NCBI GenBank assembly: GCA_009602735.1
Contig: WELA01004683.1
Coordinates: 157,319-183,987 of the forward strand
Direction: 5' to 3'
DNA from: Mesotaenium endlicherianum
Taxonomy: Eukaryota > Streptophyta > Zygnematophyceae > Zygnematales > Mesotaeniaceae
DNA: 26,669 nt
This document shows, in pieces, positions 10,128 through 18,300 of this stretch. Numbering within the stretch: the first letter of the stretch is position 1; each line of letters opens with the position of its first letter. Both the position numbers and the translations under genes were made by a program. The notes under the pieces were generated by a model. The model was given only the letters and a program-made list of their open reading frames with translations, had not been told where the DNA came from and searched no databases.

Positions 10128-11110
10128 GTGTATCCTGCTACTGCACTCGGGTATAGGCTTAAGAGTGGGATCTGGGTGACTGAAACCACTTCAGGCAGGC
10201 TGAAGCTGGTCATTCCTAATAACTTGGAAATAAGGTCCCTTTTACTGAGTCAAGCACATGACAGTTTACTGGGTGGGCATTTGGAGCAGGCCAAAACTGT
10301 TGGCAAACTGGCAAAACATTATCATTGGGAAGGATTACCTCGAAAGGTCTTGAAATATGTTCGAGTCCTGTGATCATTGTCAAAGAATAAGTCTAGACAC
10401 ACACCACCGGGGGATCTTTTACAACCGCTGCCCATCCCAGCTAGACGCAGGCAAACAATATCCATGTACTGGGTGGTAACACTACCACGAACTGCCAATG
10501 GGCATGAATCGATACTGGTAGTCGTGGATAAATTGACAAAAATGGTCATTTTCATCCCCACAACTGTCAAAGTAACTGCACTCGAAACAGCAAGACAGTT
10601 CTACAACCATGTAGTATGCCAACATGGGCTACCCTCTAATATCATCTCAGACAAAGACTCAAAATTTACCTCTAAGTTCTGGAGAGCTCTAATGGGGTTA
10701 AGGGAGTCGAACAGCTGCTCAACACAGCAAACCACCCTCAGATTGATGGGCAGACTGAAAGAACTAACAGAGTTTTGCAAGAAGTGCTGAGAGCATATAT
10801 TAACCAAAAACAAGACAATTGAGATGACCTGATGCCTCAAATCCAGTTTGCGGTCAACAGTGCGGTGCACGCGTCAACGGGCAAGACTCCCTTTGAACTG
10901 AGCCTGGGTAGAGTCCCTAAGTCTCCTTTAGATGTACTAGGGGAGTCTTTAATTCACTCGAAAGAGATTGACAATCCGGTCTCCCTCCAGTTAACCCATG
11001 AGTTTGCTGACACCCTGTCAGAAGTCCAACAGAACTTGCACAAAGCCCAAGAAAATCAACAAAAATACGCTAATCAGCACCGTTGAGAACTGACCTTCTC
11101 TAAGGGTGAT
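10128..11110 (+). pseudogene. pol: Integrase of element A, catalytic Asp lost
   Basis: DDE integrase. An HHCC zinc module (AHDSLLGGH near 10250, then CDHCQ near 10365) is hit by two nearby compensating indels between 10355 and 10395. In the core, the first catalytic Asp, normally ISMD, is Tyr (ISMYW, TAC at 10467-10469). The second is in ISDKDSKF near 10650, and the Glu in DGQTERTNR (10757-10759) lies in a shifted frame. A TGA near 10822 replaces the usual Trp before DDLMPQIQFAVN, and a TGA at 11084-11086 probably replaces Arg before ELTFSKGD. Confidence 0.87.
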
Positions 11111-11560
11111 TTGGTCAAACTGCATTCTCAACACTTGTACCTGCCTGGTGTCATCAATAAAAAGCTTGGTCCTGTCTGGGTCGGTCCATATTCGGTGGTG
11201 CGCCGTGTCGGGCAGAATGCTTACAAACTAAATATGTCAGCAGAATACAAGGGTCAGCCGGTCTTTATTGTCTCCTTCCTAGAACCATACATTAAAGGTG
11301 ACACACTGTTCACAGGTCGGTTACCTGTCCAACCGGGACCGGTCCTCGCTGTCCGAGATGGTGACCTTGAGGAATATGAGGTTGAGGAGATTTTAGACGC
11401 TCGCTCTGTCCGTCGATCATCTAAATGTGTCATGAAGTACCTCGTCAGATGGAAGGGTTACGACGCCTCTGGGGACACTTGGGAATTTAAAGACCAGCTG
11501 ATCAATGCCAAAGGGGCGTTGAAACGGTTCCACCTCTGGGCGGCTGGCACCCCTCCCTAA
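11111..11560 (+). pseudogene. pol: Integrase C-terminal region and chromodomain of element A
   Basis: Continues the integrase frame after the TGA at 11084. The GPY/F module reads LGPVWVGPYSVVRRVGQNAY (about 11165-11228). A chromodomain follows at about 11369-11535: EEYEVEEIL, then KYLVRWKGYDASGDTWE. The three aromatic cage positions (Tyr, Trp, Trp) are present, as in plant group I chromoviruses, whose chromodomain is thought to direct integration to histone-marked chromatin. It ends with TAA at 11558-11560. No frame break within this segment. Confidence 0.9.
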
Positions 11561-11624
11561 CTGTCGTTTCAGTGGACATGGACAGGTGACAGGAGGTCCT
11601 GTCTCCATACAAGCCGGAGGGGAA

Positions 11625-12246
11625 TGTGACAGTTAGTGACAGATAGTGACAGTTGAGACAGGCAGCCCACCTTTCAAATTAAGTTGGAGGGAGTGTGTTT
11701 CGTTTCGGGATCAGCCAGGCAAATTCTATAACCATTCTACACACTCAACCCGAGCTCATACTCACTTTTTCTCTCTAACTCAAATCTCTCTTATGCTCCC
11801 TCGCACAAGGTACTGCACACTAGGGACTCTCCCTATTACGTTCTTCTTAACCACAGGCACTCAGTAGCGGCAAAGTATAATGACTTCACTGACTGCATTG
11901 TGTTTATGATGAGCAAGATGACTCACAATTCGAAACTTAAGAGGAAGAGAAGAATGGAAGAGGCACATGCAGAATACATGCAATTCCGTGGCGACATCAA
12001 ATCATCCTACATCTCCGCTCGGAAATCACAACGACTCCAACAACAGCGGGAGGAACAGAAGAAGGAGGATGAAAGGGGCAAAGTGCCCTAGTGGAAGCGT
12101 AGTGACTCACGAGGAACAAAGCTAGTTGCAATCATACTCAAGAGTGCAACGGCATATCACTAACAAAGCTTAGGAAAAATACTCAACATTTTGAGTAGCA
12201 AGAAACTGCTCACAAATGGTGTAGGATGAAAGGCCCTGTCATTACA
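11625..12246 (+). repeat. Candidate LTR (family B) inside element A
   Basis: Just downstream of the chromodomain stop, the purine run GGAGGGGAA is followed directly by TGTGACAG, the usual layout of a polypurine tract and 3' LTR start in chromoviruses. A possible end is CTGTCATTACA at 12236-12246, whose reverse complement TGTAATGACAG partly mirrors the start. No second copy is in the window, so the right border is a guess. If real, the gag-pol at 6276-11560 belongs to family B and only the outer LTRs are family A. Confidence 0.4.
11900..12091 (+). pseudogene. Short coiled-coil-like coding remnant, unrecognised
   Basis: A 63-codon open frame, very rich in Lys, Arg, Glu and Gln with heptad-like spacing (KLKRKRRMEEAHAEY, later QRLQQQREEQKKEDE). 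Its character matches the start of the broken frame at 12799, and the two may be one gene split by the AT-rich block between them. It overlaps the candidate LTR-B, which argues against one of the two calls. I do not recognise a family. Confidence 0.3.
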
Positions 12247-12798
12247 AACCCGTAGAAATTTACAGAAGTGAAAACTGATAAGAAACAAAGAAGTTATGCC
12301 TATTTATAATTTTCTACCTAAGTGCTCCTCTCTAAGAGGAAGCTACGGATTTTCCTTAGTGTTCGTCAAATTGTCCCTTCCAGAATATTCGTGAGTAAGC
12401 CAGATCAGTCTAATCTGACGTGTCGGGCCGAATTGACCTCCACATACATGCATCGACATTACTAGAATATTCCATCTTAGACGCGCTAGGCTAAACCGAA
12501 ACTTCTAGGTAAATCGACCTAGTCGGCACTCCGCGTCAGCCGAATTTACGTGAAGGTTCGAGTTCATTCTAACGGGCCAGATCGCTCGACGCTGTCGGTC
12601 AATCCGACGGTCGCGCTCACCGCCAATTAAGGACAGTCGTCAACCGACCTCAAAACTAATTAAATTTTGGAAATGCATAACTCTCTCAATACTTGACCAA
12701 ATTCGATGAACTTTATACCAAAATGACCACAAAAATGCACTTTATACAACTATACAATCAAAACATACTTTCATGAAACTCAAAAATGCACTTTATAA
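12092..12798. other. AT-rich non-coding block, probably LTR-derived
   Basis: No open frame of note. It contains a small duplication, AAAATGCACTTTATA at about 12733 and 12784. Around 12679-12714 a 36-base stretch aligns at about three quarters of positions with 15697-15732 in the putative LTR of element D, sharing ATACTTGACCAAAT exactly. Borders are not resolved. Confidence 0.45.
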
Positions 12799-14314
12799 AC
12801 CTATGACCTCATAGAGGAGGAGGAGCAAGCCAGGCTGAGGCAGGAAGACTTGGACAAAAAAGCTGCAGAGGAGGCCAAGAAGGCGGAAGAGGAGAGGCAG
12901 GCTAAGAAGAGGCGGAAGCAGCAGGTTGACGAAGAACAGAGGAGAATCAGCAGCTATCGTTACACAGTGCTGGGCAAGGGCTTTGATCTACTGGAGGAGG
13001 CCTTCAAGTATGCCCAGAGAGTCGCAGTGAGGCACAACAGAACATCTTGCAAAGGGAAGGGGAGACATCTGAACATTTTGACAAGTACGTAGAGGTCAGC
13101 ACAGGACTTCTCCTCTACCACGATTATGCCACGATGGTAGGATATACGGTCAGAAAGGCCAGGGCAATGGTCCAGGCGAATGAAATAGGAATTGTATCGA
13201 TTCCGGGTATCTGGGAAAAAGATAGGGTCATCAGGATGATCCCCATGGACGCGGACAGCTTTAAGGACTCCACATCCCACAACAGGTTCAAGGCCATGCA
13301 TAATGAGGTGGAGAGAAGGAGCTGGGAATTTTTGGCGAGGGAAACCAGTTAGTTGGACTTTGCAGGGCACTGGTACCCTTGTACTCTGAAAAGGACAAAT
13401 CTTGCCTTCTTCCAGAAGCCCATCGATTGGCGGTGGATGACCATCAACATGAGGGACCAGCAAAATGACAAGGCAAGGAAGGAAGACTTCCTAACAGACC
13501 TACAGGAGAACATAGTGTGGCCTCCTCATATTGCAGCTTGAGACCCAAGACTGGATGGAGTAAGAGACTGCATGAGCCAAGAAATGCAGGAGGACAGGAG
13601 CAAGGCCCGAAAGTCATTTTCTAAAGGGAAGCACGCTTATGCCAAATGGGCAAGCAAGCAGGGAGAAAAGGACCTGTATGCGGTCCGGACTCAACAGTCC
13701 CCCACCAGCACCCAAAAGGGGAAGGTCAGTGGGATATTCTTTTTCTCAAGAAGAGCTGGAGCAGCTGACAGAAGAGAGCAGTCTCAGAGGAACCAGGGGA
13801 CGAAGAGAAGGAGGGGTTAGAGGAAGAAGAAGAGGAAGGCGAGGAGGAGGACACTAGCCCCGCTGTGATCCTGACACCTGCCACCTCTCCTGTAAAGGAA
13901 AGGACTGGGTTGGCCTTGCAACAGCACGCTGAAAAGGAAGATATCACTTGGCTGGGAACCGCCAGAGGACAGAACCCATCTGCAGGCACGGAGACCCATT
14001 CAGACAGGGCAGACAGGAGGGCTGCTAGAGAAATAGCCAGAGGCCTGCCAGCATCTCCCTCGCAGAGAGGGCATGTGCCCTTGGCTCATGTCATACAACA
14101 TCCTTCTTGGATGCCGGTATATGTACCTGTCAATTGGAGGGCTGCCCAGGAGAAGGCTGCCTCCATTCACTTTGAGACTGTGCAGGAGGAAACAGCCCAG
14201 TTACTGCGTTCTCCGCGGGGCCCCAACGCGGATTTCCCAGGCTTCAGGATACCCCAAGACAGGAAAAGGTCTGGCTCCCCTGACCATAGGGCCCCAACGA
14301 CATCTCCTTCCTAA
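12799..14314 (+). pseudogene. Unrecognised broken reading frame downstream of pol
   Basis: A decayed coding region of roughly 480 codons between the pol module and the 3' LTR. Pieces in order: a Glu/Lys/Gln-rich coiled coil (12799-13050); a frame switch near 13047; a mixed globular-looking part to 13541 (DKYVEVSTGLLLYHDYATMV and, later, FAGHWYPCTLKRTN) with a TAG at 13350-13352 and a TGA at 13539-13541; a basic segment to about 13700; further shifts; an acidic and Arg-rich stretch near 13800-13857; and a final frame 13865-14314 rich in Pro, Arg and Ser. I recognise no domain. Position fits an additional ORF (env-like or captured host gene) of an LTR element, but it could be the gag of a non-autonomous family A element. 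No transmembrane segment is evident, so env is unlikely. Confidence 0.5.
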
Positions 14315-14378
14315 TGAGGGCAAGAGGACAGCATGCTGTTACTAGTGTTAGTTAGTGTTGTCGAGGCGACAATATGTT

Positions 14379-14390
14379 AAGGTGGAGGGA
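14379..14390 (+). other. Polypurine tract of element A
   Basis: AAGGTGGAGGGA ends one base before the 3' LTR start TGTAATGAATCA, the position needed to prime plus-strand DNA synthesis. It supports the 3' LTR border. Confidence 0.75.
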
Positions 14391-14391
14391 T

Positions 14392-15111
14392 TGTAATGAA
14401 TCAATATATTGGTTGATATAATATTTATTTAAATATAATATTTAAATAAGTTCAGCCTGCTGAACTTTAGTTAATATTCAGTCTGCTGGTCTTTATAAAA
14501 TAACCGGTTTAATGACTCAGCCGAGAGCAGCAGGCTAAAGTCAACTTAGGTCAGCTTGCTGACACATTCTTTGAACAGCCAGCTGACTTCCGTACTCGGT
14601 AGCAGTGAACTCCCTAGATATGCATCTAAGTGTGGTGTGCTAGATGAATGGCCAAAGGACATCCTTAGGATGGATGGCGATTCGGGATGATGGGAGATGG
14701 CGGTGGATTTGGTTAACCGAGGTCCTACCAACGCGATTAATTCCCGGGTAGGCGGTGCCATCGCACTGGCCGTTGAACAGTAAACTCATTCCATGTACAT
14801 ATGCTAGGTATTGCTCTCGAGTTCGGCATTCGAAAACAAGGCCAACTCACTTGTACTGCTTACTGAGAGGTATCTGGATCCAAGGCGAGAAGCCATTGAT
14901 AAACACTGTTTTCTAGCCTTGCTTCTGTATGAGTTTATTGATTGCATTATTGATGCTAGTTTACTTGCATTTGACTTACGAGTATTGCTCACTGCTAGTG
15001 GGTTGTCCCTTGCCGTTTAATCAATTTACAAAAAATACCATAAAGATTACTTGCTGATACAAAGATCTTAATCAATTGTTAATTGCTTATTTGGTAAGTT
15101 GATTCATTTCA
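14392..15111 (+). repeat. 3' LTR of element A
   Basis: Full-length copy of the 5' LTR, TGTAATGAATCA to TTGATTCATTTCA. It is about nine-tenths identical to 5523-6241 by eye, with dozens of substitutions and small indels. Hairpins GTTCAG-CCTG-CTGAAC (14450-14465) and GTCAGC-TT-GCTGAC (14550-14563) are intact. The next base starts an unrelated minus-strand integrase fragment, so the border is sharp. Confidence 0.92.
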
Positions 15112-15420
15112 GTCGTCGTGGGAATATAATAAGCCATCTTAGTAAGTCTGTCCACCACCGTAAGTATTGCATTATGGCCTCGAGGTGTCACGGGCAAGTC
15201 CACGATAAGGTCCATTGAGATGTCCGTCCTTTGTCTTTCGGGGATTGGTAGTGGTTGGAGGAGTCCTTGCGCCTTTTGTGATGACTGCTTGACTCTTTGG
15301 CATGTATCACAGCTCTTGCAATACTCCTTGACTAGCTTAGACATGCCTGGCCAACCATAAGTCCTGGCTAAAACGCCCGTGGTCTTTAGGATTCTAAAGT
15401 GTCCTCTGTCGTGCGAGCTT
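15112..15420 (-). pseudogene. Integrase fragment of family C, cut by LTR-A
   Basis: The minus strand encodes the end of an integrase zinc module (YCKSCDTCQRVKQSS) and the start of the catalytic core with the first Asp (ISMDLIVDLPVTPRGHNAIL, then VVDRLTKMAYYIPTT). DNA and protein closely match 18660-18986 of element C on the plus strand, so the two form a 0.3-kb inverted pair. It stops exactly at the LTR-A end, and its continuation is not found on the other side of element A. Near 15420 it carries an 11-bp or so deletion relative to C and then loses similarity. Confidence 0.85.
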
Positions 15421-16045
15421 ACCTTGGGTGATTCTACCTAGATAGCGCCTCAAAAGTGGATCTGAAAGTTGAGGAAGCTTCCTCTAGGAGTAGGTGATGC
15501 AGTCACCAAGTTATAGCCTCAATGATGCACATATACTATGGAAATGCAAAGCTTATGTAGGCTAAGGGGCTCGCGGATTTGTGCGCACAAGCTAGGGGTT
15601 TTAGGGGGTCACGAATAGGCAAGAATGTGCACATTGAAACACAAATTGCCCTTTGGTGAGGATCCGCTAGGGGCCGGTAGGTGGCGCGGACTAGATCGCT
15701 CATATCTCACTCGATACTTGACCAAATGACGCGAACCCGGTGCCTTTTGGAAGGTGACTCGACGCGCTACACTTTGATGACTTGGAAATTGAGAAAAGGT
15801 CAACGTATGGATGCGTAAAGTCTATGCAAAGTCAGCCTTCCTAGGTTGATGGTTCACACATGTGGAGCTCGGTTTCGTGCGGCAACCTCGACTCAATAAA
15901 TCATGACAGCTGTCGTGCGTTAAGAGATTGGGTGCGCACTGTCGACATAAGCAACACACAATAGACAAGCAGGCTTTGCTGCAATGAAGTCTATAATACA
16001 AATAGCTTTGTAGCCAAAAAGGGAGTCAAGCGTCAAATGTTTTAA
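15421..16045 (-). repeat. Probable 3' LTR of element D
   Basis: About 620 bp of non-coding sequence follow the polypurine tract of element D on the minus strand, the expected LTR position and size. The left border is where family C integrase similarity begins (about 15420). The exact LTR start is unclear: no TG directly follows the G run, and the second LTR lies outside the window. One 36-base stretch resembles 12679-12714. Confidence 0.5.
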
Positions 16046-16055
16046 TTCCCCCCCC
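16046..16055 (-). other. Polypurine tract of element D
   Basis: Minus-strand GGGGGGGGAA lies six bases past the polyprotein TGA stop (16061-16063). Position and composition fit the plus-strand primer of an LTR element; element C has a similar G run at 20814-20820. Confidence 0.65.
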
Positions 16056-16060
16056 AGCTC

Positions 16061-18278
16061 TCAGCCTCTAGCGGACGAGCTGTGTACGCTGCCTAGGGCT
16101 AGCTCAGTGCAGTCTCCGCAGAACCAGTCGTCAGCGGGCACGCGGGCCAGCGGCGGGTCGAGGCAGCCGATGTGGAAGCCGAGGTTGCAGCTGTCGCAAA
16201 GCAGCATCTTGGCCTCCTGGCCAGTGCTGTGACAAATCTGGCACGCCCAGTCCTTGGGCGGCCGTGCGTCGCGGGGACGGACCTGTAAGTCAAGGTTAGG
16301 AAGGTAGCACAGCCCACAGTTCTTCGTGTGGTCCTTGTGAAGACGGCCATCTGCGCCTTCCAGCTCCAGGAATCCTGACGCCAAGGCACGCTTGACGCGC
16401 AGGATGACCGGCGAGCTGTTGGTGTCGAGGGTGTTCTTCGTCTGGCGTCGCAGGTACATGAAGTCACCTGCGGAAAACTGCAACACCCGCGGATGATAGG
16501 CTCCTCCACGAGTCATGGCGTACCTCAGTGTGTCGCGATGCTGTGCGATGCTGAGGTTATCCATGGCCATGGGCATCAGGCGCCGAAAGAGCTGAGCACG
16601 CTGGCCGATAAGAGCGCTCCATGTCTCGGGACTGTCCAAGTCCAAGACGTTTTCGGCCACAGTTCTGGCTGCTGCTGGCAGGATGGGCTGTCGGCCGTAG
16701 AGAAGGAAGTAGGGAGAGTGCGAGGCCAGGGAGGCTTGCTTACTGAACCTGTACCCCATCGCCAGCCAAGGGAGGGCGTCGTCCCATTGGGTACGGTCGT
16801 GGGCAAGGCAGTACTTCCGCAACCCTAGCTTGACGGTCTGCACCATGCGCTCGGCGAGGCCGTCAGCCTGAGGATGATCGCGGGAGGTGGTGCGGTGGTC
16901 GATCATAGAGCGCTCCAGCAGCTTCTGAAAGCTGCCCTGGAACTCCTTGCCCTGGTCGGTCAGCACCTCAGCGCAGCCGCCAAAACGGCTAAGGACCTGA
17001 TTGAGGAAGGCCTGAGCGATCCCCTCACTGGCCTTGCTGGGCAAGGGCACGAGCTCGATCCACTTGGACATGTGCTCAATCATCACCAAGACGTAGAGGT
17101 TGCCCTGGCGAGACTTGGGCAGCTCCCCAGCCAAGTCAAGCGACCACCTGTAGAACAGCCCCTGAATAGGAAGGGGGCTGAGGGCAACGGTGCGCGCTGT
17201 GAAGCTCGAGCGCACACGGTCGCAGAGAGTGCAGCTGCTGACGACAGCGGCGACGACCTTAGTCATGCCGTCCCACCAATACTCGGCCAGAAGAAGACTG
17301 AGGGTGCGCTTGACACCGAAGTGCCCGAGGGACTCGTGCACTCGGCGCACGAGCTGACTGCGTATGGCAGGCTTAGGGACCACCAGGACGGAGCCGTCTG
17401 CCATCACGCGCCGCACGCGCCCCTCCATGAAAATGAAGTCGCGGCTGCGCCTGAGGATGCCGTCGCGCTCGCGTGCGCTGACATCGGATGCCAATTCCTT
17501 GGCCGTGACGTACTGCAGCACTGGGGCGTCGTTCCACACGTCCTCGGGACCGCGCTGCAAGCTGTCCTGATCCTCTGCCGCTGCCAGGGCCAATCGCCGA
17601 GTGGTGACGGTGACCATGTCCAGGCTAGTGAGCCCGGCGGGCCGCACATCGCCGTCCACGGTGAAGGCCAGGAAGGCTGCCGCGTGCCAGGCCACTGGCT
17701 CATCCTCATCGTGGCGGGCCACAGTGAGATCCCTTGGAGAGGGCAGCGGGTTACGGCTGAGGCCGTCAACGTCCAGGTTGGTCGAGCCTGGACGGTGGTG
17801 CACGTCGAAGGTGTACTCCTGCAAGATAAGCGCCCACCGTGCGTACTTGCCGGTCAAGCGCTCCGACGTCATGAGCCACCTAAGTGGCTGATGATTGGTG
17901 ACCAGGCGGAAGTGCGTGCCGTAGAGATAGTGCCTGAAGTGCACGATCGCCCAGACCGCTGCAAGGCACTCTCCCTCGTAGGAGCCGTAGTTGCCTTCCG
18001 CGCGGTTGTTGCTGCGGCTGGCGTAGGCCACCACATGCTCGAAGCCGTCATGCTCTTGCACCAGCACAGCGCCCAGCCCTGCCTGCGACCAGTCGGTGTG
18101 GAGGATGAAGGGCTTCGCGTAGTCAGGACGCCGAAGCACAGGAGCGCTCACCAGCAGCTCCTTGAGCGTACCGAATGCCGCCTGCTGCTCTGGTCCCCAC
18201 AAGTAGGCAACGCCCTTGCGGAGCAAGTCGTTGAGCGGCTTAGCTAGCTCGCTGAACCCTGGCACAAAGCGGCGGTAG
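16061..18278 (-). CDS. pol: Element D pol, C-terminal half: RNase H, integrase, PHD finger
   Basis: About 738 open codons ending TGA at 16061. The upstream edge is the element C insertion, which splits the NYYRRF motif of the RT connection. RNase H shows HTDWSQAGLGAV and YEGECLAAVWA, but the third catalytic residue, normally TDH, is TNH (near 17900). The integrase zinc module is HESLGHFGV..CTLC (about 17215-17340). The DDE core is complete: SLDLAGELP (near 17135), LTDQGKEF (near 16955) and DGLAERM (near 16855). A GPY/F-like stretch (SPVILRVKRALASGFLELEG) follows, then a PHD finger where a chromodomain might be expected. There is no stop or frameshift in this half. It would cut, integrate and possibly target element DNA. 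Confidence 0.93.
16109..16243 (-). other. PHD finger domain at the integrase C-terminus
   Basis: C4HC3 zinc pattern: CQIC, then CDSC 11 residues later, HIGC after 4 and CGDC after 14, all eight ligands present. Family hallmarks are MLLCDSCNLGFHIGCLDPPL and the Trp two residues before the last Cys pair (DDWFCGDC). PHD fingers read histone H3 tails; here it could steer integration to marked chromatin, replacing a chromodomain (inference). An acidic patch typical of H3K4-unmodified readers is not obvious. Fifteen residues follow before the stop. Confidence 0.93.
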
Positions 18279-18300
18279 TGTAGTGATTTGAGTTATTATA
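18279..18300 (+). repeat. 22-bp remnant of the 5' LTR of element C
   Basis: TGTAGTGATTTGAGTTATTA plus two bases, identical to the first 22 bases of the 3' LTR at 20824-20845. At 18301 the sequence jumps into RNase H coding DNA. This pins the left border of element C and shows the deletion breakpoint. Confidence 0.9.

Larger units (their letters stand above)
5523..15111 (+). mobile_element. Composite Ty3/gypsy LTR element A (decayed chromovirus)
   Basis: Bounded by two direct LTRs of about 720 bp that begin TGTAATGAATCA and end GATTCATTTCA. Inside, in order: primer-binding site, gag, protease, reverse transcriptase, RNase H, integrase, chromodomain, an internal LTR-like end, AT-rich DNA, an unrecognised broken frame, and a polypurine tract. 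PR-RT-RH-IN order is that of Ty3/gypsy, and the chromodomain makes it a chromovirus. It is dead: at least five in-frame stops, several frameshifts and a lost integrase aspartate. The five bases before the 5' LTR (ATGTA) and after the 3' LTR (GTCGT) differ, so no target duplication is seen. The LTRs differ from each other at dozens of sites. The composite may be a recombinant of two families. Confidence 0.85.

Noticed and set aside
12236-12808. Solo LTR beginning TGTCATTAC and ending near ATGACC
   Set aside because: The ends are only weakly complementary and no target duplication flanks them, so borders cannot be supported.
12799-14314. Envelope-like gene of element A
   Set aside because: No signal peptide, hydrophobic membrane segment or cleavage site is visible in any of the open pieces.
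16874-18247. 457-codon plus-strand open frame
   Set aside because: It is the antisense shadow of the well-supported GC-rich RNase H-integrase frame on the minus strand and has no domain signature.
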